A stretch of DNA of 64,000 bases, taken from positions 1 to 64,000 of the forward strand of contig NZ_NIJF01000070.1 in NCBI RefSeq assembly GCF_003316765.1, given 5' to 3'. Of this stretch, positions 28,325 through 37,290 are shown in pieces. Numbering within the stretch: position 1 is the stretch's first letter; every line of letters begins with the position of its first letter. Source of the DNA: Bacillus sp. P14.5 (lineage in GTDB: Bacteria; Bacillota; Bacilli; Bacillales; Bacillaceae_B). Both the position numbers and the translations under genes were made by a program. The notes beneath the pieces are model-generated. The model was given only the letters and a program-made list of their open reading frames with translations, did no database searches and had not been told where the DNA came from.

Positions 28325-29196
28325 ATGTTACTCGGACTGCGAGTCAAAAACACACTTTTCATCATTCTCGGATCAGCCATCTTCGCCTTTGGACTTGTCC
28401 ATTTCAACATGCAGAATGAGCTGGCAGAAGGTGGTTTTACAGGTATTACGTTATTATTATACTTTCTTGCAGGCATTGACCCTTCTTATTCTAACCTTGC
28501 ATTGAATATTCCCATTTTTTTATTGGATGGAAGTTTTTAGGAAGGCGTGCTTTTTTCTATACTATTATCGGTACGATAAGCCTTTCTGTGTTTCTGTGGA
28601 TATTTCAGAGATATCAAATGGTAATACCATTAGAAGGCGATTTATTCCTCGCGGCACTTTTTGCCGGAGCTTTCCTCGGTGTGGGACTGGGGATTATCTT
28701 CAGGTACGGCGGAACAACCGGCGGAGTGGACATCATCGCAAGGCTCGTACATAAATATGTAGGCTGGAGCATGGGTAAAACAATGTTTATCTTTGATGCG
28801 CTTGTTATAGGGGTTTCCCTTCTTACATACTTGGGCTACAGAGAAGCGATGTACACCCTTGTGGCGGTATTTGTGGGGGCACGAGTGATTGATTTCATGC
28901 AGGAAGGCGCCTATGCTGCCAGAGGGGCCATGATCATTTCCGACAAATATGAAGAAATTGCGGACACTATTAATGAAAAAATGGATCGTGGAGTTACCGT
29001 TCTCAAAGGACACGGCTCGTTTACAAAAGAAAACCGCAATGTACTGTATTGTGTTGTTGGAAAAAATGAAATTGTACGTTTGAAAAATATCATCAGCTTT
29101 GTCGATCCCCATGCCTTTGTTTCTGTAACAGTGGTTCACGATGTATTAGGCGAGGGTTTCACTCTGGATGAGAACAAACATCCCCTTGAGGACTAA
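28325..29196 (+). pseudogene. YitT/DUF2179 membrane protein (one-base frameshift)
   Basis: Member of the YitT family: several membrane helices and a C-terminal DUF2179 domain, resembling B. subtilis YpjC by position. The first piece (MLLGLRVKNTLFIILGSAIF..., about 67 residues) and the second (SVFLWIFQRYQMVIPLEGD...) join if one T is added to the seven-T run 28515-28521, giving IPIFFIGWKFLGRRAFF, a normal YitT sequence and about 290 residues. GGAGGAACAATC precedes the ATG. The substrate of this family is unknown; the C-terminal domain looks cytoplasmic. Confidence 0.85.
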
Positions 29197-29203
29197 AAAT
29201 AAT

Positions 29204-29237
29204 AAAAAGTGCTTCCCATTCCCGGGAAGCACTTTTC
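29204..29237. terminator. Bidirectional terminator
   Basis: AAAAGTGCTTCCC-attccc-GGGAAGCACTTTT, 13-bp perfect stem, between the convergent YitT-like gene and the zinc protease gene. Confidence 0.85.
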
Positions 29238-29292
29238 TAACAGTTAGGCCGTTTCAGTTGAGATACCGCCGAACAGACCAGTCCGCCTTATA

Positions 29293-29973
29293 TCAATCTT
29301 CTCCTTGCATACCAGTGTAAATTAAAAGGAGACGAAGCAATTCGATAATCGCAACAGCTGCAGCAGCAACATAAGTCAACGCGGCCGCATTTAGCACTTT
29401 CTTGGCATGGCGCTCTTCTTCATTACGGATCAATCCCAGCGAGACAATTTGATTCATTGCCCGGGAAGATGCATTGAACTCCACCGGCAGCGTAATCAAT
29501 TGAAAGAGAACCCCTGCGGCCATCAGGACAATACCCAGCAAAAGCATACCAGAGAGTCCACTGAAGATCCCTATCATAATGAATACCCATGACATATTTG
29601 AACCTATATTTGCTACCGGAACCAGCGCATGCCTGAATCGGAGAAAAGCGTAGCTCTCGCTGTCCTGAATCGCATGTCCCACTTCATGGGCAGCAACTGC
29701 CGCACCGGCAACTGAATGGCCATGGTAGTTATCAGGTGATAGTGCAACGGTTTTATTTAGAGGGTTGTAATGGTCGCTTAAAAATCCGCGTCCTTCAACC
29801 ACTTTTACATCATACAAACCATTTTCATTCAGGATACGGCGTGCCATTTCCGCTCCTGTCATTCCTGAAGTGGTGGCAACCCTGGAATATTTCTTGAATG
29901 TTTTTTTCACATTCATACTTGCCAATATCGGTATAAGCGAAATCAAAATGAAATAAAGGATTATTCCTCCCAT
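29293..29973 (-). CDS. Zinc metallopeptidase, YugP family
   Basis: Membrane protease of the DUF2268/YugP type: about four to five hydrophobic segments (MGGIILYFILISLIPILAS at the N-terminus, WVFIMIGIFSGLSGMLLLG further on) and the zinc motif AHEVGHAIQD. The start at 29973 (TGGAGGT five bases before ATG) is better than a longer frame with no site. 226 residues. The biological substrate is unknown; in B. subtilis yugP is elsewhere, so its place between the YitT-like gene and ypjB is a rearrangement relative to that genome. Confidence 0.85.
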   Translation of the reverse strand: MGGIILYFILISLIPILASMNVKKTFKKYSRVATTSGMTGAEMARRILNENGLYDVKVVEGRGFLSDHYNPLNKTVALSPDNYHGHSVAGAAVAAHEVGHAIQDSESYAFLRFRHALVPVANIGSNMSWVFIMIGIFSGLSGMLLLGIVLMAAGVLFQLITLPVEFNASSRAMNQIVSLGLIRNEEERHAKKVLNAAALTYVAAAAVAIIELLRLLLIYTGMQGED

Positions 29974-30029
29974 TTCAAACCTCCATCTAGATGTAGTTAC
30001 TAAAATTTTATCCACTGTTGGAATGGTTG

Positions 30030-30821
30030 TCAATCCTTTTGCCTTTCAGACCTGGTTTGTTCAGATTCTCCTTTGTATTTTCTCCATCCAACATAAGATA
30101 ATGTAAGGATAATAATGCTTCCTGTCGTAGTAATCATCCACCAGAGTGAAGGATCAGCTTCATCTTCAGTAAGCCCATCGAATAAATCTTCCAAATCATC
30201 TTCAAGTGTATTCAATTCATTAAGTGTTTCGACACTATTTCCACTCTCACTTCTGTAGCGGTCAATGAATGTTATCCTTGAATCGAGCTCCTGTACTTTT
30301 TCAACCGGGATATCCAATTTGATGCTGGGCTGGATGATGCTGTATTTAGTCAAAAACTGATTAAGGGTCGAATGATATTCCTGGGCATCTCCCTCATTTG
30401 CGGCAGTTTGCACCTGCTGGAAAGCTGACATGATCGGCTTTTCCATTTCAGTCCACATTGGCTGATGCTGGGAAGATATCGCATCGACGACCAGCCTGAA
30501 GGTGATCACAGAATCAATCCTCTGTTCCATGGATTCAGAAGTACCGGCAAGAGATTGCAAAGCCCCTTCATGAGCAACGGTGAGAATCCTCAATTCATCC
30601 ATCGAAAAGGATCGATTTCTTGCATTTGCTTCGGAAAACTTGTCCGAAAAATATTGTAAAAGCTGTTTCGCTTCATCGAACCTGCCCGATTTTGTCATCT
30701 GCAAGGCCTCATCCGCGATATTATCCAGCTCTTTAAAAGAAGTCTCTTCAGCTGATGACTGTACGGGAATGCAAATCACCAAAAGGATAAGCGCTATAAA
30801 AACCGATCGGAATAACTTCAT
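30030..30821 (-). CDS. ypjB: YpjB sporulation protein
   Basis: Has a signal peptide (KLFRSVFIALILLVICIPVQSS), an extracytoplasmic helical domain with ELDNIADEALQMTKSGRFDEA, and a single C-terminal membrane helix (WWMITTTGSIIILTLSYVGW) followed by a basic tail. Length (263) and the C-terminal anchor match YpjB, a protein reported in sporulation screens. GGGGGG precedes the ATG. It is followed by the metallopeptidase gene, separated by 56 bp. Confidence 0.85.
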   Translation of the reverse strand: MKLFRSVFIALILLVICIPVQSSAEETSFKELDNIADEALQMTKSGRFDEAKQLLQYFSDKFSEANARNRSFSMDELRILTVAHEGALQSLAGTSESMEQRIDSVITFRLVVDAISSQHQPMWTEMEKPIMSAFQQVQTAANEGDAQEYHSTLNQFLTKYSIIQPSIKLDIPVEKVQELDSRITFIDRYRSESGNSVETLNELNTLEDDLEDLFDGLTEDEADPSLWWMITTTGSIIILTLSYVGWRKYKGESEQTRSERQKD

Positions 30822-30886
30822 ACTTGTCCCCCCTCAAACTACTACTAAATTGTATGAAGGGGAGGACAAGAGTAGACCTGAAAATT

Positions 30887-31483
30887 CTATCGTCCCGGCT
30901 GAATCTCACGTCTTTCCAATTTTTTTGTGAAAAAATAGCACAAAAATATGGAAAATAAACTCAGCCAGAAAGTGAAATAACCTATTTCGCTAATATAAAG
31001 ATGAAGCTGTGAATAGATCGGGTACTGCATGAATACATAATCGATTATATCATTGTGCAGCGTCCATACCGCGGCCGCAATAATATGCCAAGTTTTCACC
31101 CGATAGTAAGGAGAGTAAAGGATTCCCTGGACTGCCATGGCAAAATGAGACCCTATCAACATATATCCTTCCCACGGCAGATAACCAGTAACCCCGAGAG
31201 TCAGCAAATTCATGACCACTGCCCATATTCCATATTTGAATAAAGTGATGATCGCTAAAGCTTCCATTAATGGCCAATTTCTGCCCATTAAAAGTGCAGC
31301 AATTACAAAGCAAAAGAAGAGACTCGCTGTAGGACTGTCAGGAACAAAAACCCAAAAATGCGGAGCCGTTTTTTCTAACTGAGGCAGATACCATATGTAG
31401 CCGTAAATTGTGCCCAGAATATTGACAGCAAGCAGCAGGGCGAGAAATGACTTGTGTGTTAAGTAGGAATATAGTCGAATCAT
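30887..31483 (-). CDS. ypjA: YpjA, DUF1405 membrane protein
   Basis: A 198-residue integral membrane protein with about six hydrophobic segments and the DUF1405 pattern (LYSYLTHKSFLALLLAVNIL, YIWYLPQLEKTAPHFWVF, WTLHNDIIDYVFMQYPIY). Start has AAAGGAGATAGC. Downstream of it lies ypjB, upstream qcrC, the same order as in B. subtilis. Function unknown. Confidence 0.85.
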   Translation of the reverse strand: MIRLYSYLTHKSFLALLLAVNILGTIYGYIWYLPQLEKTAPHFWVFVPDSPTASLFFCFVIAALLMGRNWPLMEALAIITLFKYGIWAVVMNLLTLGVTGYLPWEGYMLIGSHFAMAVQGILYSPYYRVKTWHIIAAAVWTLHNDIIDYVFMQYPIYSQLHLYISEIGYFTFWLSLFSIFLCYFFTKKLERREIQPGR

Positions 31484-31624
31484 GCTATCTCCTTTTCATA
31501 TCCATTATTACAAATTATCTTATGTATTTAATTATAGTAAAAAGCAAAAGGTTTTTCACCTTATGCTTCTCATTATCCAAAGGCTGTTTTCACCTATATT
31601 GTTCCTTACGAAAAAAGCCTATTC

Positions 31625-31661
31625 AAAAAAAGATCCGGCATACGCCGGATCCACATCTTTT
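31625..31661 (-). terminator. Terminator of qcrABC
   Basis: On the minus strand GATCCGGC-gtat-GCCGGATC then TTTTTTT, just after the qcrC stop. Confidence 0.85.
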
Positions 31662-32430
31662 ATTCACTTTCTAGTCCAGCGATAAATGCTGCAAGCGTTT
31701 CAAGTTCTTCGTCAGTACCTTCAAACAGACCAGCAGGCATTCCCGGCGGCTTACCGTTCACTGCAATATCAGCGATTTCTTCTTCGCTAAGCTCGAGGTT
31801 AGCTAATGAAGGGGCAGTAGAACCACCCTGAAGCGTATCACCGTGACAGTTGATACAACCGTTTTCCTGATAGATTTGATATCCTTCAGATTCCGTGTCA
31901 ACTTCCACTTCCGCAACGATTTGACCCTGCTTTTTAGCTGCTTCCCAATCGTGGTTGACGACCGATTCCCAAGTAAGGAATATAGTAGCTGCAAGAGCCA
32001 AAAGCATGAAGCCTGTAGCAAATGGGCGTTTAACCGGACGGCGTTCAGGTCCACGGTCGATAAATGGAGCCAGAAGAAGAGCTCCAAAGGCAATTCCTGG
32101 AATGACAAATGCACCGATAACATTATATGGACCTGATGCATAAGTATACTTCAGCAATTGATAAAGAAATAAGAAATACCAGTCTGGTAATGGAATATAT
32201 CCCGCATCCGTTGGATCGGCAATACGTTCTAACGGCGATGGGTGAGCGACCGTCAAACAAAGATAACCGATTAAGAATACCGCTCCGACCAACCATTCCT
32301 TCAACAAGAAGTTGGGCCAGAAGGCTTCTGTTTTCCCAGGGAACTCGGAATAATCTTTCGGAATATTAGGCTTACGTTCTGCAGGCACACGAGAGTCGCC
32401 TACGAACTTCATCCCTTTTCCTCTATGCAT
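31660..32430 (-). CDS. qcrC: Menaquinol:cytochrome c reductase, cytochrome b/c subunit
   Basis: Third subunit of the Bacillus bc complex: the N-terminal half carries the last three membrane helices of cytochrome b (WPNFLLKEWLVGAVFLIGYL, PLPDWYFLFLYQLLKYTYAS) and the C-terminal half a cytochrome c domain with heme motif GCINCHGDTLQGG and a distal Met in GKPPGMPAGLFEG. 256 residues. The AAGGAGGGG site is strong. Together with QcrA and QcrB it moves electrons from menaquinol to cytochrome c and pumps protons. Confidence 0.95.
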   Translation of the reverse strand: MHRGKGMKFVGDSRVPAERKPNIPKDYSEFPGKTEAFWPNFLLKEWLVGAVFLIGYLCLTVAHPSPLERIADPTDAGYIPLPDWYFLFLYQLLKYTYASGPYNVIGAFVIPGIAFGALLLAPFIDRGPERRPVKRPFATGFMLLALAATIFLTWESVVNHDWEAAKKQGQIVAEVEVDTESEGYQIYQENGCINCHGDTLQGGSTAPSLANLELSEEEIADIAVNGKPPGMPAGLFEGTDEELETLAAFIAGLESE

Positions 32431-32471
32431 AGTGTCCCCTCCTTTTTAGTTAACCTATTGAACATTATTTT

Positions 32472-33146
32472 TTACAATGGGCCTGAAATTCCTTGTTTAC
32501 GGATCATCAGGAAGTGGGCTCCCATTAATCCAAGCAATGCTGCCGGAAGGAAGAACACATGGATGGCAAAGAATCGAGTAAGAGTCTGAGCTCCTACAAT
32601 CGAGGCGTCACCGGCAAGAAGAATCTTAACCTGTTCACCAATAAACGGAGTTGCTGCCGCAATTTCCAAGCCAACTTTAGTCGCAAATAGCGCTTTCATA
32701 TCCCATGGCAGTAAGTATCCTGTGAAACCAAGACCAAGCATTACGAAGAAGATAAGAACTCCTACAACCCAGTTCAGTTCACGAGGTTTCTTGTATGCTC
32801 CTTGGAAAAAGACGCGCAGAGTATGTAAAAACATCATTACAATAACTAAACTCGCTCCCCAGTGGTGCATACCCCGGACGATTTGTCCGAAAGCTACTTC
32901 GTTTTGAAGATAATAAACAGATTGCCAAGCATTTTGAATATCCGGAACATAGTACATAGTCAGGAACATTCCAGACAAGATTTGAATGACTGTCACGAAG
33001 AAAGTCAATCCGCCAAAGCAGTAAACAAATGCAGAGAAATGATGTGCAGGGTTAACATGCTCAGGTACTTCGTGATCAGCGATATCGCGCCATAAAGGCG
33101 TAATGTCCAAACGCTCATCAACCCAATCATACATTTTGTTAAGCAC
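32472..33146 (-). CDS. qcrB: Cytochrome b6 subunit of the bc complex
   Basis: The 224-residue protein carries the four heme-binding helices: His pairs in VPEHVNPAHHFSAFVYCFGG, GMHHWGASLVIVMMFLHTLR and FFAIHVFFLPAALLG, plus the LPWDMKALFATKVG loop. It starts with GTG, AAGGAGG eight bases upstream. Lies between qcrA (three-base gap) and qcrC. Confidence 0.95.
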   Translation of the reverse strand: MLNKMYDWVDERLDITPLWRDIADHEVPEHVNPAHHFSAFVYCFGGLTFFVTVIQILSGMFLTMYYVPDIQNAWQSVYYLQNEVAFGQIVRGMHHWGASLVIVMMFLHTLRVFFQGAYKKPRELNWVVGVLIFFVMLGLGFTGYLLPWDMKALFATKVGLEIAAATPFIGEQVKILLAGDASIVGAQTLTRFFAIHVFFLPAALLGLMGAHFLMIRKQGISGPL

Positions 33147-33149
33147 GGA

Positions 33150-33665
33150 TTACGCCTCCTTTACTAGATTATTTGCTTCCGGTTTTCCAAGGTACAGAAT
33201 ACCGTCTTTAACTTGTGTTGGATATACATCCAACGGTGATACCGGCGGTGTTCCAGGAACATTATTCCCGTTTTTCTTGTAAAGACCGCCATGGCATGGG
33301 CAGTAGAACATGTTTTCATTGTTCTTGTCGCCATTCCAGTTAACTGTACATCCCAAGTGTTTACAAACAGGTGAAAGTGCCACGATTTCATCATTTTCGT
33401 TTTTGTAAACCCAAGCCGTCTGAGTAACATCAGAAGTGTACCACGCATCGACTTGCTCGTAGCTGTAATCCACACGCACAGGTTCTGTTGTTATTTCATC
33501 AACTCTTTGCTTCGTTGCAATGAAATCTCCTCCTGCTTGAGCTTTCAAAACAGGATCCACTGCAAATCGAACCATTGGCATCAACATTCCAGCAGCCATG
33601 AAACCGCCTACACCAGTAAGCGTATAATTAAGGAATTGACGTCTAGATACACGTTGTTTGCTCAT
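33150..33665 (-). CDS. qcrA: Rieske iron-sulfur subunit of the bc complex
   Basis: A 171-residue protein with a twin-arginine-like start (SRRQFLNYTLTGVGGFMAAG) and a membrane anchor, then the Rieske fold with cluster-binding CKHLGCTVNW and CPCHGGLYKKNG. The cluster ligands (two Cys, two His) and the PGTPPVSPLD loop are intact. First gene of the operon as transcribed. Confidence 0.95.
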   Translation of the reverse strand: MSKQRVSRRQFLNYTLTGVGGFMAAGMLMPMVRFAVDPVLKAQAGGDFIATKQRVDEITTEPVRVDYSYEQVDAWYTSDVTQTAWVYKNENDEIVALSPVCKHLGCTVNWNGDKNNENMFYCPCHGGLYKKNGNNVPGTPPVSPLDVYPTQVKDGILYLGKPEANNLVKEA

Positions 33666-33812
33666 CCTTATCCCCCCTCTATCGTAAGGTCAGTCCGATG
33701 GACATTTTTCGCACAAATATAAAACTAGGACATAATAATGATATATTAATCTCTCTACCAGGTCAATAACTCAGTCCTTTAAAATGATGTCAACAATGTG
33801 ACTTTTTTATAT

Positions 33813-34276
33813 TCAAGCTTCTGTCTGCCATTTTTTCACGATGACATTCAGCAGCTGTTTGACCTGATCTTCCATGATGGAATGCTTATATTTCTCATCC
33901 ATGTTATCAAGCGGGATCGAAGGGAGCCACATAAGGCTTCGTTCAAGTTCATCACTCGCAAATCTCCAATCGCTGTCGGAAGTCAGAAAAAAACATATTG
34001 AAAGCCGGAATCTCCCATGGCCGCCTTCCATCCCCGCAGCCTCTTTTCAGCAGCTCCTTTTTCTTCTGATTTCAGGTATGTAAATGCAGGGAACAGCATC
34101 AGCCTGCCTTTGAATTGATGCTCCAGATGCATGGATAGTAGAGAAATGAACTCTCCTTGTGCCGCAGATGTCTTCATCTCCTCTTCAAAACCCAGCGGAA
34201 GAAGCGGGATAATCGCTGTATCGATATATTTTTTCTCTTTCATATAGGTTTCTACTTCTTTTCCATTCCAATTCAC
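33813..34276 (-). pseudogene. ypiF: YpiF, DUF2487 protein (one-base frameshift)
   Basis: Begins at GTG 34276 with AAGAGGTG upstream: (M)NWNGKEVETYMKEKKYID, TAIIPLLPLGFEEEMK, FKGRLMLFPAFTYL. The frame stops at a seven-A run (forward 33989-33995); with one more base GFQYVFFLTSDSDWRFASDE continues to ...VIVKKWQTEA, a normal YpiF family protein of about 154 residues. It precedes qcrA, as in B. subtilis. Function unknown. Likely a sequence error. Confidence 0.85.
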
Positions 34277-34468
34277 TATACAACACCTCTTATTTGTCCT
34301 TCTTGCGGAATATGATATCACTTTAGGGAGGACATTGAAAGGTAAACGATGCATGGGAAGCGAGGGAATGTAAGAACTAATGGGGAATTCTTGAGTAATC
34401 ATTAAAATGAGTCGGAAGAAAATAAAAACGCAAAAATGATTCCTTTTACTGTACTTAAACGGAAATAT

Positions 34469-36421
34469 GAGACCGTCGATTAAATAGTGATTTTTCTTCA
34501 CCAATCCTTTGTTCACAGGCTTTTTAGAGTTTTTTCACAATCAACGGGAATTTCCATCCGTTTATTTACAAATTTTAGTTAATATTATAGTTTATCTAAC
34601 TTTCTATGCCTTTCTTCTGTCCAGATTTTCCTAATTTGGGCAGACGGGTGCCTTAACCCGATTTTCACATTTTTTATAACGATATAACGGCTTGATGGGG
34701 TGGGCTAATTCCTTGACCATAATCTTTAAATTGATGAGCATTGCCGTCAATTTGGATGCAATCCTTAATGACTCCCGCCCTCTTGTTCTTGGCTTCCGGA
34801 GACCATGGTGGTTGGCAGCTTCATGGTTCGTTCTTTCTACATCGTACCTGTCCCTTAATGCCCGCTTCCCTGCTTCTGTCATATTATAAGATTTCCCTTG
34901 TTCCATGATGTCATGATAATCACTGATAAAGATGGTCCGGCCTTTTTCATTGGTCGTACATTTTTCAAACATCGGACAATTTTTACAGAGATCCCCATCA
35001 AATTTGAATTGATGCCCTTGGCTCTTGTTGTTTCGTACTTTTTTTGAGGTCCAGTTGCCCTGCGGGCAGGTTACTGTATCCGATTCCGCATCATAAATAA
35101 AACATTTGTTTTCTAAAAGTCCCGTGGGATTTGAGCTTCTTTGTACGGGAGCACACAGTAAAATCTTCATATCTGTTATTTTTTTGCGATTTTCACCTGT
35201 GCCATAAGCCGTATCACCGATGACTTGTGCTGGGGCTGCCTTGTGACGGTTAATGATATTCTCCACCATGGGGACAAGGCGATCCCCATCCCACTCGTTG
35301 CCGGGAATGGGTTCCGCATCCAAGACCAATCCATACTCCCTTGATTCTAGGATTTGGATTTTATCTCCGGTAAACTTCATTGATTTCGTCTTATGTCCAC
35401 TGCGGATTTCCGGGTCATAAGCACTTCTGATGCGATTTTGAGGTTTTTCCTTTTTGGATAATTCCTGATAGAGAAGGGGTTCCTCGTCAGTTCCTTCGGG
35501 ATTAGCCGGTTTCGTGTTCTCCTGTAAAATTTGATATAGAACTGCTTGAAGCTCTAAGCATTTCAATTGTTGTCTGTCTTTCTCCCATGTCCAGAATAAT
35601 GGTTTCGCCCTGTCACTTTCGAGCCAATGCAATAAGCTGTATGCTTCCACTACAAGCCGGCTGAATATGACCAGGCGGTCTTCTTCTGGTGCTTTATCGG
35701 AGAGTCGTTTCTCAAAGTTTGTTAGGGGACAGTCCTGTAAAAGTTGGGCATATAACTTTAGATGTGACCGCTTAATGTGCTGGATAAGCTGAAGCATTCC
35801 CTGTTGGATTAGTCGGTATGCCCCCACCTTGGCGATATTAGCGAAGGTATGAAAAGAATCGATGAGCCACCGGTCTTCTTCTTTGCCCCACAGCCCTTTC
35901 GCCAGGGCCTGGGAAAGAATATGATGAAGGCATGCATCAAAAAGGTCGGAACCCATGCGGCCCCTGTCCATTCCCAAAGTACTATGGTCAAAGCCGTTGA
36001 AGGCAACGGGCACTCCCAGAAAGCTTTTTAAATGTAGATGGTAAAGGATGGCCTCTTCCATTTCGCGGTCGGAGTAGTTATGATAGCGCTGAACTAAATG
36101 AACTTTCAGTTTTAGGGACGGGGCATAAGGACGCTGCCCCTTTGAGGAATACAATGGGGCGCAGAGTTTATCAGCGAAGGAAAAGTCAATCACTTTTTCT
36201 ACTCGACTCCAGAAAGGATGGGAAGGAACCGAAGAGAAGACTTCATAATCCGAAAGGGTTAACTGGCCAAAAGATTTATATTGAACGTGCGCCATCACAA
36301 TCACTCCATATACAAGTTATATCTCAATTTTACCGAATAGATGGAATGAAGTGATAATAAAAAGAAGAATTCTAACAAAGTTTGTGAAAATGGGGTTTTT
36401 CTTGAATTAATCGACGGTCTC
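34469..36421 (-). mobile_element. IS1182-type insertion sequence, complete, with target duplication
   Basis: 1953 bp. The ends are inverted repeats: GAGACCGTCGATTAA at the left and its complement TTAATCGACGGTCTC at the right, with weaker similarity beyond. It is flanked on both sides by AATAT (34464-34468 and 36422-36426), a five-base target duplication. The single transposase frame is intact. Without the IS the site reads ...CGGAAATATTCCGC..., a palindrome inside repeat family C (compare 46228). The IS separates ypiB from ypiF-qcrABC, which are neighbours in B. subtilis. Confidence 0.9.
34631..36295 (-). CDS. IS1182 family DDE transposase
   Basis: A 554-residue transposase with an N-terminal domain that has YAPSLKLKVHLVQRYHNYSD and YHLHLKSFLGVPVAFNGFDHS, then the RNase H-like core (DTAYGTGENRKK, with the metal Asp), the Cys-rich insert CKNCPMFEKCTTNEKG and a C-terminal ERTNHEAANHHGLRKPRTRG with the last catalytic Glu region. 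The ATG at 36295 is placed after GGAG. No frame break, so the element may still be active. Confidence 0.9.
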   Translation of the reverse strand: MAHVQYKSFGQLTLSDYEVFSSVPSHPFWSRVEKVIDFSFADKLCAPLYSSKGQRPYAPSLKLKVHLVQRYHNYSDREMEEAILYHLHLKSFLGVPVAFNGFDHSTLGMDRGRMGSDLFDACLHHILSQALAKGLWGKEEDRWLIDSFHTFANIAKVGAYRLIQQGMLQLIQHIKRSHLKLYAQLLQDCPLTNFEKRLSDKAPEEDRLVIFSRLVVEAYSLLHWLESDRAKPLFWTWEKDRQQLKCLELQAVLYQILQENTKPANPEGTDEEPLLYQELSKKEKPQNRIRSAYDPEIRSGHKTKSMKFTGDKIQILESREYGLVLDAEPIPGNEWDGDRLVPMVENIINRHKAAPAQVIGDTAYGTGENRKKITDMKILLCAPVQRSSNPTGLLENKCFIYDAESDTVTCPQGNWTSKKVRNNKSQGHQFKFDGDLCKNCPMFEKCTTNEKGRTIFISDYHDIMEQGKSYNMTEAGKRALRDRYDVERTNHEAANHHGLRKPRTRGRESLRIASKLTAMLINLKIMVKELAHPIKPLYRYKKCENRVKAPVCPN

Positions 36422-36520
36422 AATATTCCGCTTATATACCCCAAATCGATATCGGCTCCACAGCTTAACCGGAAAAATTACGCTTATTTTAGATATAATT
36501 GGTGACTCAATGAATGTTTG
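36422..36520. repeat. Repeat family C, right part, split by the IS
   Basis: AATATTCCGCTTATATACCCC, CAAATCGATATCGG, AGCTTAACCGGAAAAATTACG and TGACTCAATGAATG match in order a second copy at 46228-46320 (CCCGCTTATATACCC, AACTCGATATC, AGTTTAACTGG, GACTCAATGAAAG). The left few bases (CTTAAACGGA) are on the other side of the IS. Confidence 0.65.
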
Positions 36521-36663
36521 TTCCATCCCACAGGATAAACCTCATTCTATGATGGAAGGGAAATGCCGGATAACCAACTTTGCCTCATCTTGAAGTGAGG
36601 ATTCCTGGCCCTGGCTATATACCCTCTGGAACCCCCGGCATAGCCAGAGGTTTTCAAGACCAT

Positions 36664-36698
36664 AAAAAAAGCTGACAACCCTGTTGGATTGTCAGCTT
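36664..36698 (-). terminator. Terminator of ypiB
   Basis: On the minus strand AAGCTGACAATCC-aaca-GGGTTGTCAGCTTTTTTT, right after the stop of ypiB. Confidence 0.85.
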
Positions 36699-36702
36699 AG
36701 AA

Positions 36703-37245
36703 CTATACCAGCAAATTCTTTAATTTCGAAGTCAATTCCCTGAACTTCTCTTTATCATTTCTATCCAAAGCATCATCAATGGCATCGAGGATCTTCTGTC
36801 TCTGATAGGTTTCAATACTTATTTTCAAGAACTGCTCGGCTATAATCCGGTCTTTCTCATTAATTAACAAATACTTTGGCATGAACGGATTTTCTTCACG
36901 GACCGCGGCATATTGGTAGGAAGCATTGGCCTTGCTGAAGTTTAGTTGAATATAGATATCCTCATCTTTATTCAGCCTGATATCATGAAATGATTTTTCA
37001 GCATCCGTCGTCATAATATTTTCTTTATAAAACCTGAACGGTACTTCTTCTACACAATGGGTGGACATGATCAACCCTCTTGGACAGTATTGTGCTTCTT
37101 CGACAAAATGAACTTTTTTCATTAGCTGGTCATGGCTCATAAGGTAATTAAGAATCCAGACACATTCACGTCTCTTCAGCTGATAACGATTTAAAAACCA
37201 CCGGATGAAATCCTTTTTCTCGTTGACAGATACAGGGGTCTTCAT
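36703..37245 (-). CDS. ypiB: YpiB, UPF0302 family
   Basis: A 180-residue protein with the UPF0302 signature [20 protein letters not shown] and [20 protein letters not shown]. The C-terminal part ([21 protein letters not shown]) is helical. A GAGGAGGG site precedes the ATG. It follows ypiA by 45 bp, so the two are an operon. Its role is not established. Confidence 0.88.
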   Translation of the reverse strand: MKTPVSVNEKKDFIRWFLNRYQLKRRECVWILNYLMSHDQLMKKVHFVEEAQYCPRGLIMSTHCVEEVPFRFYKENIMTTDAEKSFHDIRLNKDEDIYIQLNFSKANASYQYAAVREENPFMPKYLLINEKDRIIAEQFLKISIETYQRQKILDAIDDALDRNDKEKFRELTSKLKNLLV

Positions 37246-37290
37246 TCATTTCCCTCCTCTGCATGTTATGTCCTGCAGCGATACAGGCAG

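Noticed and set aside
34441..34516. N-terminal extension of YpiF starting near 34516
   Set aside because: It runs into the IS end; the GTG at 34276 has a good ribosome site and gives the family length.
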